Assembly (NCBI RefSeq): GCF_014297445.1
Contig: NZ_JACORU010000007.1
Location: 124,001 to 188,000 of the forward strand
Length of the DNA stretch: 64,000 nucleotides
Source: Ramlibacter albus
GTDB taxonomy: Bacteria; Pseudomonadota; Gammaproteobacteria; Burkholderiales; Burkholderiaceae_C
Direction: 5' to 3'
Part shown: piece after piece, positions 1-8,117 of the stretch
Position numbering within the stretch: the stretch's first letter is position 1
Layout: every line of letters begins with the position of its first letter
Position numbers and translations under genes: made by a program
Notes under the pieces: generated by a model
The model's input: the letters and a program-made list of their open reading frames with translations, nothing else
The model's database searches: none
Told to the model about the DNA's origin: nothing

Positions 1-225
1 GTCACGGCCAAGGGCGGGAAGGACCGCCGCGCGGTGCAGTTGAGCGTGCTACCCGCGGGCACGAAGATCCTCAAGAAGGCGCCGATGCCGTTCGCGGGCG
101 TCCTGCCGGGCGCCCTGCGCAGCCTGGATGCGGCCACGCTGGAGCGGCTGGAGCAGGACCTCGACAAGCTGATCGAGGTGCTGCACCCCGACAAGCGCGG
201 GGCGAAGATCCCGTTGGCTGACTAG
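1..225 (+). CDS. MarR-type transcriptional regulator, C-terminal part (partial)
   Basis: The reading frame is open from the first base of the window to a TAG at 223-225, so the N-terminus lies upstream. The first visible residues (VTAKGGKDRRAVQLSVLPAG) resemble the beta-hairpin wing of MarR-family winged-helix proteins, where a D-x-R pair is followed by a strand and a turn. After it comes a helix rich in Leu, Glu and Asp (about residues 40-62) that fits the C-terminal dimerisation helix of the family. The helix-turn-helix itself is not visible, so the assignment rests on the wing only. It could be another winged-helix regulator. Target genes cannot be inferred from this fragment. Confidence 0.55.
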   Translation, partial: VTAKGGKDRRAVQLSVLPAGTKILKKAPMPFAGVLPGALRSLDAATLERLEQDLDKLIEVLHPDKRGAKIPLAD

Positions 226-237
226 GCTGCGTCGCGC

Positions 238-311
238 CGCCGGGCCGCCCCAAGGCGCGACAGCCCCCTCGGGGGGCAGCGATCCTCGCGAAGCGGGGAG
301 CGTGGGGGCCC
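238..311. repeat. GC-rich hairpin element between convergent genes
   Basis: The gap between the MarR fragment and the convergent TauE-like gene is one GC-rich block. Its core is a near-perfect hairpin, GCCCCC (263-268), loop TC, GGGGGC (272-277), flanked by CCGCCCCAAGG on the left and GCGTGGGGGCC on the right. I recall very similar blocks between genes in Comamonadaceae genomes, which suggests a dispersed intergenic repeat, but copies elsewhere cannot be checked here. It may stop transcription from both sides, although there is no clear T-run. Confidence 0.45.
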
Positions 312-1003
312 TATTGCGCGCACCACTGCGCGATGCGGTGCGACAAATCGATCCACAACGCGGCAACGGCCGTGAGCGCGAGCAGGAGCCCGGCCACGCG
401 CGTGCCGCTGCCGTCGCGCAACCGGTTGGCGACAGCCTGCACCTTGCGCAGCACACCCGGCGCGATGCCGAGCGACAGGCCGCTGCCCAGCGCGAACAGC
501 GCCATCGATGCTGCCCCTTCGAGCGCGCCGCCGGAGAGCGACGCGACGAGCAGCGCCGAATACAGCAGGCCGCAGGGCATGAAGGTCCACAGCGCACCGG
601 TCGCGACGAGGCCGCCGCGCGCCTGCGCCATGGGCCGGATCTTGTCCCACACGCTGCGGCCCGCCGTTTCGACCCACGCAGGCTGCCGCGCGCGCGCGAG
701 CAGCATCAGGCCCCACGCGAGCACCGCGAGGTGGAACAGCGTCCACACGGGTTGCAAGGCGGCGGTGTTCTTCGACAGGAGTGCGAACGAGTCGACGGCG
801 AAGCCGGCAGCCGCGCCCGCAAGCGAATAACCGAGAAGGCGGCCGATGTGGAATTCGAGCTGCGGCGCACCGAGCCGTTCGCCACGGCGCACCACCTGCA
901 CGCGCTGCACGAGCCCCCCGCAGGCAGCCCCGCACATCGCCACGCAATGCGGCCCCCCTGCCAGCCCCATCAGCAAGGCAGTGATCGCAAGCGCCGGGGA
1001 CAT
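311..1003 (-). CDS. TauE/SafE (UreH-like) family integral membrane protein
   Basis: A 230-residue membrane protein. The start is the ATG at 1003-1001, which overlaps the hemN stop as TGATG, so the two genes are probably translationally coupled. The reading frame stays open further upstream, but that part lies inside hemN. The N-terminus carries GGPHCVAMCG, the Gly-rich and Cys-containing signature of sulfite exporter TauE/SafE proteins of the UreH-like class. About six hydrophobic segments follow, with another Cys in the motif MPCGLLYSAL near residue 150. Homologues in betaproteobacteria often sit beside cytochrome cbb3 oxidase and fnr genes and are thought to act in copper or sulfur handling. 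That role is inferred from context; the substrate is unknown. Confidence 0.75.
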   Translation of the reverse strand: MSPALAITALLMGLAGGPHCVAMCGAACGGLVQRVQVVRRGERLGAPQLEFHIGRLLGYSLAGAAAGFAVDSFALLSKNTAALQPVWTLFHLAVLAWGLMLLARARQPAWVETAGRSVWDKIRPMAQARGGLVATGALWTFMPCGLLYSALLVASLSGGALEGAASMALFALGSGLSLGIAPGVLRKVQAVANRLRDGSGTRVAGLLLALTAVAALWIDLSHRIAQWCAQ

Positions 1004-2385
1004 CAGATGATCCGCGAGAACTTGGCCCGGTTGCGGTCGGCCTGCAGGTACTTGTCGAACACCATCGCGACGCCGCGCACGAAGAACCAGCCGCTGGCGG
1101 TCACCTGGATGCCGGTGTCGTCCACCGTCACGAGGCCCTGGTCCTGCAGCGACTTGAGCTGCTCCAGTTCCGCGGCGAAGTAGTTCCTGAAGTCCAGCAG
1201 CCACGCGAGCTCGATCGACTCGAACACCACCTGCCCCTGGCACATCAGCGCCATGATGACGGCGCGGCGCGCGAGGTCGTCGCGCGACAGCGCCAGGCCG
1301 CGCACCACCGGCAGCCGGCCGTGGTCAAGCGCGTCGCAGTATTCCTCCATCGTCTTCGCGTTCTGCGAGTACGTGGCGCCGATCTTGCCGATGGCGGACA
1401 CGCCCAGGCCGATCAGGTCGCAGTCGGGCTGCGTGCTGTAGCCCTGGAAGTTGCGGTGCAGCCGGCCCTGGCGCTTGGCGATGGCCAGCGCATCGTTCGG
1501 CAGGGCGAAGTGGTCCATGCCCACGTAGACATAGTCCGCGGCGAGGAAGGCCGTGAGCGCCTGCGACAGCATCGAGATCTTGCTGCCGCCCGTGGGCAGG
1601 TCGGCGGAGATGATGCGCCGCTGCGGCTTGAAGCGCTCAGGCAGGTGCGCGTAGCCGTACAGGGCGATCCGGTCCGGGCGCAGCTGGCGCACCTGCTCCA
1701 GCGTGCGCGCGAACGACTCGGGCGTCTGCTTCGGCAGGCCGTAGATCAGGTCCACGTTGATCGAGTCGAAGCCGATGCGGCGGGCATCCTCGACGAGCGC
1801 GAACACCTGCTCGGCCGGCTGGATGCGGTGCACCGCCTTCTGCACTTCGGGGTCGAAGTCCTGCACGCCGAACGAAAGGCGGTTGAAGCCCAGGTCGGCC
1901 AGGTTCTGCAGCCGGGTGGCGTCGACCGTGCGGGGGTCCACTTCGATGGAGCACTCGGCGCCCGGGGCGATGGCGAAGCTGCGGCGCAGCATGGCCATCA
2001 GCTCGCGCAGCTCGGCGTCGGACAGGAAAGTGGGCGAGCCGCCGCCCAGGTGCAGCTGGGTCACGGCCTGGCCGGTGCCGATCACCTGCGTGTGCAGGTC
2101 CAGCTCCCGGGACAGGTAGCGCAGGTACTCGGCGCCGCGCTCGTGGTGCTTGGTGATGATCTTGTTGCAGGCGCAGTAGTAGCACAGCGACTCGCAGAAC
2201 GGGATGTGCACGTACAGCGAAAGCGGCAGCGCCATCGACGCGGGGGCGTCGCGGCGCTGGATGAGCGCCTGGTGGTAGTCGTTGGTGGTGAAAGCCTCGA
2301 CGAAGCGGTCGGCGGTGGGGTACGACGTGTAGCGGGGGCCGTTCACGTCGAATCGGCGCAGCAGTTCCGGAGTGATGGTTTCCAT
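1003..2385 (-). CDS. hemN: oxygen-independent coproporphyrinogen III oxidase (radical SAM)
   Basis: HemN decarboxylates coproporphyrinogen III to protoporphyrinogen IX without oxygen, in cytosolic haem synthesis. The chosen ATG at 2385 gives 460 residues, the usual length; the frame is open further upstream but crosses the FNR box. The 4Fe-4S-binding CX3CX2C is C64-C68-C71 in PFCESLCYYC, with the extra C73 typical of HemN, and the SAM-contacting GGGSPTF lies at about 114-120. The N-terminal RYTSYPTADRF is characteristic of HemN rather than of the HemW paralogue. It diverges from fnr, with an FNR box at 2441-2454 in the shared promoter, so induction under low oxygen is expected. The stop overlaps the start of the TauE-like gene. 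Confidence 0.95.
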   Translation of the reverse strand: METITPELLRRFDVNGPRYTSYPTADRFVEAFTTNDYHQALIQRRDAPASMALPLSLYVHIPFCESLCYYCACNKIITKHHERGAEYLRYLSRELDLHTQVIGTGQAVTQLHLGGGSPTFLSDAELRELMAMLRRSFAIAPGAECSIEVDPRTVDATRLQNLADLGFNRLSFGVQDFDPEVQKAVHRIQPAEQVFALVEDARRIGFDSINVDLIYGLPKQTPESFARTLEQVRQLRPDRIALYGYAHLPERFKPQRRIISADLPTGGSKISMLSQALTAFLAADYVYVGMDHFALPNDALAIAKRQGRLHRNFQGYSTQPDCDLIGLGVSAIGKIGATYSQNAKTMEEYCDALDHGRLPVVRGLALSRDDLARRAVIMALMCQGQVVFESIELAWLLDFRNYFAAELEQLKSLQDQGLVTVDDTGIQVTASGWFFVRGVAMVFDKYLQADRNRAKFSRII

Positions 2386-2440
2386 TGCGTTGGCGGCTTG
2401 AATTTGCACGCAACTTTGCGCCCGCGCAACCTTCGCGGGA

Positions 2441-2454
2441 TTGACTTTCGTCAA
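2441..2454. promoter_or_regulatory. FNR-binding site between hemN and fnr
   Basis: TTGACTTTCGTCAA is an inverted repeat matching the FNR/Anr consensus TTGAT-N4-ATCAA at four of five positions in each half. It lies 55 bp upstream of the hemN start and 34 bp upstream of the fnr start, so it can serve either gene. Placement and symmetry support a real site. Confidence 0.75.
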
Positions 2455-2481
2455 CCGCCACCGGCAGGCGGCCGGGACAAT

Positions 2482-2495
2482 TTGACTCATGTCAC
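2482..2495. promoter_or_regulatory. possible second FNR site overlapping the fnr start codon
   Basis: TTGACTCATGTCAC has the left half TTGAC and the right half GTCAC with the same 4-bp spacing as the first site. It covers the ATG of fnr (2489-2491). A regulator bound here would block fnr expression, so it could serve negative autoregulation. The right half matches the consensus poorly, so this is tentative. Confidence 0.3.
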
Positions 2496-3208
2496 ACCCG
2501 ATCAACGTCGCCTGTTCGAACTGCAACCTGCGGGAACTCTGCATGCCCGTGGGCCTCAAGCCCGAGGAGCTGCAGCGCATCGACGAGCTCGTCGCCACGC
2601 GCCGCAAGGTCAAGCGCGGCACCACGCTCTTTCGCAATGGCGAGCGGTTCGACGCGCTCTACGCCATCCGCACCGGCTTCTTCAAGACCTGCATCACGGC
2701 CGAGGACGGCCGCGACCAGGTCACGGGGTTCCAGATGGCCGGGGAGATCATCGGGCTGGACGGCATCGTCAACGACCACCACACCTGCGACGCGGTGGCG
2801 CTGGAAGACGCCGAGGTCTGCGTGATGCCGTTCGACAAGATCAGCGAGATCTCGCGCGACGTCGCGTCGCTGCAGCACCACCTGCACCGCATCATGAGCC
2901 GCGAGATCGTGCGCGAGCACGGCGTCATGCTGCTGCTGGGCACCATGCATGCCGAGGAGCGCGTCGCGGCCTTCCTGCTGAACCTGGTGCAGCGCCTGCA
3001 CACGCGCGGCTTCTCGCGCAGCGAGGTGGTGCTGCGCATGACGCGCGAGGAGATCGGCAACTACCTCGGCCTGAAGCTCGAGACGGTCAGCCGCACCTTC
3101 TCCAAGTTCGCGGAGATGGGGATGATCACCGTGCGCCACCGCCACGTGCGCATCCTCGACGTGGACGCGCTCAAGCGCCTCGTGGGGCCGCCGGGCGGCG
3201 CCGCCTGA
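2489..3208 (+). CDS. fnr: FNR-type oxygen-sensing transcriptional regulator
   Basis: A 239-residue Crp/Fnr-family regulator. The N-terminal cluster C9-x2-C12-x5-C18 and the central C100 correspond to the four ligands of the oxygen-labile 4Fe-4S cluster of FNR. A cyclic-nucleotide-type beta barrel (about 30-120), a dimerisation helix and a C-terminal helix-turn-helix (about 184-208, TREEIGNYLGLKLETVSRTF) follow. The recognition helix ETVSR matches FNR, predicting TTGAT-N4-ATCAA targets like the one upstream. It probably activates hemN and other low-oxygen genes. The divergent arrangement with hemN is common in Burkholderiales. All four cluster ligands are present, so it should sense oxygen directly. 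Confidence 0.95.
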   Translation: MSHPINVACSNCNLRELCMPVGLKPEELQRIDELVATRRKVKRGTTLFRNGERFDALYAIRTGFFKTCITAEDGRDQVTGFQMAGEIIGLDGIVNDHHTCDAVALEDAEVCVMPFDKISEISRDVASLQHHLHRIMSREIVREHGVMLLLGTMHAEERVAAFLLNLVQRLHTRGFSRSEVVLRMTREEIGNYLGLKLETVSRTFSKFAEMGMITVRHRHVRILDVDALKRLVGPPGGAA

Positions 3209-3267
3209 ACGAAAAGTTTGCGGGGGATCAAGGCGGGCCGCGGCCCGCTTTTCCACAATCGGGCGAC

Positions 3268-3663
3268 ATGGCTATCGTGCAAGACCGCCCTCTCGCCACG
3301 TACGCGCAGCAGCTTGCGCGGCGCGAGCAGGAGCTGCGCGCCCTGCTCGCGGCCGCCAGCCAGCCCGGCGAGGCGAACCGCGACGTGCAGGACTTCAAGG
3401 ACATGGCGGTGGAGGAGACACTCGTCGCCGTGGACGAAGCCAAGGCCGGGCAAGCCACGCGCGAACTCGGCCAGGTGCTCGCGGCACGCAGGCGCGTCCT
3501 CGACGGCACGTACGGCGAATGCATCGATTGCGGCGAAGAGATCGACCCGCGGCGCCTGGCCGCGCTGCCGGCCACACCCTACTGCACAGCCTGCCAGGCC
3601 CTCAACGAGGCCCGCAGCGCGACGCCCCCGCCCGCGTGCGGCCCCGGCGCCAGCGCGAGGTAA
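3268..3663 (+). CDS. TraR/DksA family C4 zinc-finger protein
   Basis: A 131-residue protein that begins 59 bp after fnr. A helical N-terminal half (about 10-75) is followed by a zinc finger C85-x2-C88-x17-C106-x2-C109, the C4 finger of DksA/TraR proteins. At the predicted coiled-coil turn it has D42-F-K-D45-M-A47, matching the DxxDxA motif that DksA inserts into the RNA polymerase secondary channel. It is shorter than E. coli DksA (151 residues) and has a Pro/Ala-rich tail, so it is a paralogue rather than the housekeeping DksA. A role in tuning transcription initiation is inferred from the motif only. Confidence 0.8.
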   Translation: MAIVQDRPLATYAQQLARREQELRALLAAASQPGEANRDVQDFKDMAVEETLVAVDEAKAGQATRELGQVLAARRRVLDGTYGECIDCGEEIDPRRLAALPATPYCTACQALNEARSATPPPACGPGASAR

Positions 3664-3748
3664 GACCCGGACTGCAACCCTAGCGGCGCCCGCTGACAGC
3701 GGGTGAACTCGGCCGACTCCACACTGCCGGGGTACTCCCGGGACGAAT

Positions 3749-5644
3749 GTGGACACAGAGGTCGCGACAACAACGACAACGATCAGGCGGCGCCTGCCCA
3801 TCGGTGCGGAACCTTCCGCGGCCGGGACTTCGTTTCGCGTGTGGGCGCCGGGTGCCAAGCGCATCGAGGCCGTGCTCGAACGCGGCGGCGTTTTCCCTCT
3901 CGAACGCGAAGCCGGCGGCTACCACTCGGGCTTCGCCCGCGGCGTGCGCGTGGGCGACCGCTACCGCCTGCGCATCGACGGCGGCGACGCGTTCGCGGAC
4001 CCCGCGTCGCGGTACCAGCCCGAAGGGCCGCACGGTCCTTCCGAAGTGGTGGACCCCGCGGCCTTCCGCTGGACCGATGGCGACTGGCCCGGCCTGCACC
4101 GCGAAGGCCAGGTGCTCTACGAGCTGCACATCGGCACCTTCACGCACGAAGGCACGTACGCCGCGGCCGCGCGGCACCTGCGCGAGCTCAAGGAGCTGGG
4201 CATCACCTGCGTCGAGCTGATGCCGGTGAACGAATTCAACGGCCCTTTCGGCTGGGGCTACGACGGCGTGAACCTCTTCGCGCCCACGCGCCTGTACGGC
4301 ACGCCCGACGAGCTGCGCGCGTTCATCGACCGCGCGCACGCGCTGGGCCTGGGCGTGATCCACGACGTGGTCTACAACCACTTCGGCCCCAGCGGCAACT
4401 ACATGGCGCGCTTCTCGCCCTGGTACACGAGCAGCCGGCAGGCCAACGAATGGGGCGACGGCATCAACTTCGACGGCGAGCACAGCGCCCCCGTGCGCGA
4501 GTACGTCGCGTGCAACGCGGCGTACTGGATCGACGAGTTCCACTTCGACGGGCTGCGGCTGGACGCCACGCAATCGCTGCTGGACACGAGCAGCGAGCAC
4601 ATCGTGTCGCTGATCGCCCGGCGCGCGCGCGCCGCGGCCGGCAGGCGCGGCATCCTGCTCACGGGCGAGAACGAGCCGCAGCATGCCGAGCTCGTGCGCG
4701 ACGCGGGGCTGGACGCGCTGTGGAACGACGACTTCCACCACAGCGCCACCGCCGCCGTGACCGGGCAGAGCGAGGCCTACTACTCCGAGACCCGCGGCAC
4801 GCCGCAGGAACTGGTGTCCGCCGTGAAGTGGGGCTTCCTGTACCAGGGCCAGTGGTATGCGTGGCAGAAGCAGCGCCGCGGCACGCCGGCCTTCGACATC
4901 CCCGCGCCCGCCTTCGTCACCTTCATCCAGAACCACGACCAGGTCGCCAACAGCGCGTGCGGCGCCAGGCTGCATGAACTCACGTCGCCGGGCCGGCTGC
5001 GCGCGATCACGGCGCTCTGGCTGCTCGCGCCGGGCACGCCGATGTTCTTCCAGGGGCAGGAGTGGGCGGCGTCGGCGCCCTTCACCTACTTCGCCTCGCA
5101 CGAGGACGACCTGAACGAGCTGGTTCGCAAGGGCCGCACCGAGTTCCTGCAGCAGTTCCCGAACATCGCGAGCGCGGACGGCGGCCCCCTCGTGGCAGCC
5201 CCGAGCGACCGCGCGGCCTTCGAGCGCTGCAAGCTCGACCACGCCGAGCGCGAGCGCGGCAGGCACGCGCAAGTGCTCGCCCTGCATCGCGACCTGCTCG
5301 CGCTGCGCCGCGACGACCCCGCGTTCTGCGCGCAGGACGCGACTCGCATCCACGGCGCGGTACTCGGCCCCGAGGCACTCGCGCTGCGCTGGCTCGGCGC
5401 GGAAGGCGGCGACCGCCTCGTCGTGATGAACCTCGGCACCACCCTGCCCTTGCTGCCGATGCCCGAACCGCTGCTTGCCCCGCCCGCGGGCTGCCGCTGG
5501 CGATTGCTCTGGCACACCGAAGCGCCGCGCTACGGCGGCTGCGGGATGGCGGAGATCGACACCGAAGCCTCCTGGCGCCTGCCCGCGCACTCGCTGGCAG
5601 TGCTGGCCCCGCAACCTTTCGAAGAAGAAGAGGACGATGACTGA
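3749..5644 (+). CDS. treZ: malto-oligosyltrehalose trehalohydrolase
   Basis: A 631-residue GH13 enzyme that releases trehalose from maltooligosyl-trehalose, the second step of the TreY-TreZ pathway. The start is a GTG at 3749; an ATG two bases earlier is in another frame. An N-terminal E-set/CBM48 domain (about 15-100) precedes the catalytic barrel with GVIHDVVYNHFGP (about 203-215), the nucleophile D272 in DGLRLDAT, the acid E307 in LTGENEP, and IQNHDQ near 395. No treY lies in the window; the next gene is a debranching enzyme overlapping by 8 bp, so the two should be cotranscribed. Together they suggest trehalose formation from glycogen or maltodextrin, perhaps for osmotic stress. Confidence 0.9.
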   Translation: MDTEVATTTTTIRRRLPIGAEPSAAGTSFRVWAPGAKRIEAVLERGGVFPLEREAGGYHSGFARGVRVGDRYRLRIDGGDAFADPASRYQPEGPHGPSEVVDPAAFRWTDGDWPGLHREGQVLYELHIGTFTHEGTYAAAARHLRELKELGITCVELMPVNEFNGPFGWGYDGVNLFAPTRLYGTPDELRAFIDRAHALGLGVIHDVVYNHFGPSGNYMARFSPWYTSSRQANEWGDGINFDGEHSAPVREYVACNAAYWIDEFHFDGLRLDATQSLLDTSSEHIVSLIARRARAAAGRRGILLTGENEPQHAELVRDAGLDALWNDDFHHSATAAVTGQSEAYYSETRGTPQELVSAVKWGFLYQGQWYAWQKQRRGTPAFDIPAPAFVTFIQNHDQVANSACGARLHELTSPGRLRAITALWLLAPGTPMFFQGQEWAASAPFTYFASHEDDLNELVRKGRTEFLQQFPNIASADGGPLVAAPSDRAAFERCKLDHAERERGRHAQVLALHRDLLALRRDDPAFCAQDATRIHGAVLGPEALALRWLGAEGGDRLVVMNLGTTLPLLPMPEPLLAPPAGCRWRLLWHTEAPRYGGCGMAEIDTEASWRLPAHSLAVLAPQPFEEEEDDD

Positions 5645-7682
5645 ACCCAACGCCCGCACCCTCAACACCGTCCCGTGGCCGGGCGACGCCGAACCGCCCG
5701 AGCGGCTGCTCACGCGCGAATGGCTCGTCACCAACGGGCTGGGCGGCTACGCCTCGCAATCCGTCGCCGGCACGAACACGCGCCGCTACCACGGCCTCCT
5801 CGTGGCTGCGCTGCCCACGCCGATCGGCCGCACCGTGATGCTGCGGCACCTGTCGGAGCTGCTGCGCCTGCCCGACGGGCGCTACGTGCGCCTCACCGGC
5901 GAGGAGCGCACGCACACCGAGGGCGACCTGCCGGAGATCCTCAGCGAGTTCCGCCTCGAGATGGGCCTGCCCGTGTGGCGCTACCAGGTCGGCGACACCG
6001 TGCTGGAAAAGCGCGTGCTGCTGCCCTATGGCCAGAACACGGTGCACGTGAGCTACCGCCTCGTGCAGGGCGACCACGTGCGCCTCGTGCTGCGCCCGCG
6101 GCTGAACTTCCGCGGCCACGAGGAACACGTGGCACAGGCGCCGGCCGAATACTACGTGGAGGCCTGCGGCCACCGCTACGAAGTGCACCTGCGCGAGCCG
6201 GGGCACCTGCCGCCGCTGCGGCTCTTCATGCACGGGCGCTCGCCGGAGCTGGTGCTCGACGGCGGGTCGATCTCGGAGTTCTTCTACCGCATCGAATGGT
6301 CGCGCGGCTACGACCACGTGGGCCCGGTGTGGAGCCCCGGCCGCTTCAACATCGAACTGCGCGGCGGCGAGGAGTGCACGCTGGTCGCTTCCACCGAGAG
6401 CTGGGACACGATCATGGCGCTGGCCCCGGCGCAGGCGCTGCACGCGGACTTCAACCGGCGCGAACGGCTGCTGGTGCAGGCGCATCCCGCTGCACGCACC
6501 GGCATGGCCGCGGAGCTGGTGCTGGCCGCCGACCAGTTCATCATCTCGCCCTTCAGCCGGCAAGCGGATGCGGCGCGCGCGCAGGCCGAAGGCGACCAGG
6601 CCCGCACGGTGATCGCCGGCTACCACTGGTTCACCGACTGGGGCCGCGACACGATGATCAGCCTCGAGGGCCTGACGCTCACCACCGGCCGCCATGCGGA
6701 GGCGGGCTACATCCTGCGCACCTTCCTGCACTACGTGAAGGACGGCCTCATCCCCAACATGTTCCCCGAGGGGAAGAACGAGGGGCTGTACCACACCGCG
6801 GACGCGACGCTGTGGTTCTTCCATGCGATGGACCGCTACGTGCAGGTGACGAACGACCGGCTCACCCTGCGCCACGCGCTGCCCACTTTCATGTCGATCG
6901 TGGAGCACCATTTGCGCGGCACGCGCTTCGGCATCGGCGTGGACCCGTCCGACGGCCTGCTGCGCCAGGGCGCCGAGGGCTACCAGCTCACGTGGATGGA
7001 CGCGAAGGTGGACGGCTGGGTCGTCACGCCCCGGCGGGGCAAGGCGGTGGAGCTCAACGCCCTCTTCTACAACGCGCTGCGCCTCATGGAACGCTGGCTG
7101 CGCGAGGAAGGCGAGGAAGCGAATGCGCTGCAGATGGGCCAGCATGCGCGGCGCGTGCGCGACAGCTTCAACCGGCGCTTCTGGAACGCGCAGACGGGCG
7201 CGCTCTTCGACGTGGTCGACGGCGAACAGGGCGACGACCCCGCGATCCGCCCGAACATGCTCTTCTCCATTTCGCTGCCGCACCCGGTGCTCGAGCCCGC
7301 GCACTGGCACAGCGTGCTGGACGTCGCGATGCAGAAGCTCGTCACGCCCGTGGGCCTGCGCTCGCTGGCGCCGGGCCACCCCGACTACAAGCCGCGCTAC
7401 GACGGCGACCTGCGCGCGCGCGACGCCGCGTACCACCAGGGCACCGTGTGGGGCTGGCTCGCCGGCCCGTTTGCGGACGCCTGGCTCAAGGTGCACCCGG
7501 AAGACGCGCGCGGCATCCGCCACCTGCTCGATGGCTTCACGGCGCACCTGCGCGAGGCGTGCATCGGCTCGATCAGCGAGATCTTCGACGCGGAGGAGCC
7601 GTACACGCCGCGCGGCTGCATCGCGCAGGCGTGGAGCGTGGCCGAGGTCCTGCGCGTGCTGGTGAAGGTGTCCGAGCGTTAG
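5637..7682 (+). CDS. amylo-alpha-1,6-glucosidase / glycogen debranching enzyme family
   Basis: A 681-residue cytosolic protein. The ATG at 5637 overlaps the last bases of treZ and is preceded by a purine-rich stretch (GAAGAAGAAGAGGA). The N-terminal half is the bacterial/archaeal debranching-enzyme N-domain with TNGLGGYASQSVAGTNTRRYHG. The C-terminal half is an alpha/alpha-barrel with HWFTDWGRDTMISLEGL (about 329-345) and FPEGKNEGLYHTADATLWFF (about 376-395), signatures of the GDE/GH133 family. It should remove alpha-1,6 branches, giving TreZ/TreY linear maltodextrins. Sugar transport or GlgX-like activity cannot be excluded from sequence alone. The next gene is 80 bp away. Confidence 0.85.
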   Translation: MTEPNARTLNTVPWPGDAEPPERLLTREWLVTNGLGGYASQSVAGTNTRRYHGLLVAALPTPIGRTVMLRHLSELLRLPDGRYVRLTGEERTHTEGDLPEILSEFRLEMGLPVWRYQVGDTVLEKRVLLPYGQNTVHVSYRLVQGDHVRLVLRPRLNFRGHEEHVAQAPAEYYVEACGHRYEVHLREPGHLPPLRLFMHGRSPELVLDGGSISEFFYRIEWSRGYDHVGPVWSPGRFNIELRGGEECTLVASTESWDTIMALAPAQALHADFNRRERLLVQAHPAARTGMAAELVLAADQFIISPFSRQADAARAQAEGDQARTVIAGYHWFTDWGRDTMISLEGLTLTTGRHAEAGYILRTFLHYVKDGLIPNMFPEGKNEGLYHTADATLWFFHAMDRYVQVTNDRLTLRHALPTFMSIVEHHLRGTRFGIGVDPSDGLLRQGAEGYQLTWMDAKVDGWVVTPRRGKAVELNALFYNALRLMERWLREEGEEANALQMGQHARRVRDSFNRRFWNAQTGALFDVVDGEQGDDPAIRPNMLFSISLPHPVLEPAHWHSVLDVAMQKLVTPVGLRSLAPGHPDYKPRYDGDLRARDAAYHQGTVWGWLAGPFADAWLKVHPEDARGIRHLLDGFTAHLREACIGSISEIFDAEEPYTPRGCIAQAWSVAEVLRVLVKVSER

Positions 7683-7762
7683 CCCGGCCGCAGCGGATGG
7701 CACGCACCTGACGCGGCGGCTTCCTACAGATGGGACGAGTCATGCACCGCTAGCCTGCGGCG

Positions 7763-8062
7763 ATGGACCTTCTCGCCGACCAGCCTCCGGGTTTCCATGA
7801 AGTCCGCAACGCCTACACGGTCGCGCGGGAACTGCCGCTGTGGCGCGATGCGCCGGTCAAGGTCGGCGTGTGCCGCGGCGACGGCGAGCTGGTCGCCACC
7901 GGCATCTTCGGCGACCATCGCCAGGCCCGCCTGTTCACGATCCAGATGACCGCGCTGGGCTACGCCGAGTGCGAGGCCGCGCTCGGCTGCGACCGCGTGT
8001 ACGTGCCCGAGCGCTGGGAGGCTCGCGGCATGGCTGTCGAGCAGGCGCTGGAGGCCGCTTGA
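7763..8062 (+). CDS. hypothetical protein, 99 aa
   Basis: A small soluble protein with no motif that I recognise. The sequence has normal composition with mixed alpha/beta character (ELPLWRDAPVKVGVCRGDGELVATGIFGDHRQARLFTIQ and so on), no signal peptide and no membrane segment. Its codon use looks like that of the neighbours, and the antisense frames over it give only low-complexity Arg/Ala sequence, which supports it as the real gene. It lies between the debranching enzyme and a membrane signalling protein and runs in the same direction; a link to either is not evident. Confidence 0.55.
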   Translation: MDLLADQPPGFHEVRNAYTVARELPLWRDAPVKVGVCRGDGELVATGIFGDHRQARLFTIQMTALGYAECEAALGCDRVYVPERWEARGMAVEQALEAA

Positions 8063-8117
8063 CGCGGGATTGCGGGTTCCCACGATCTCCGCTACAAACC
8101 CCCGGACGCCCTGAGGC

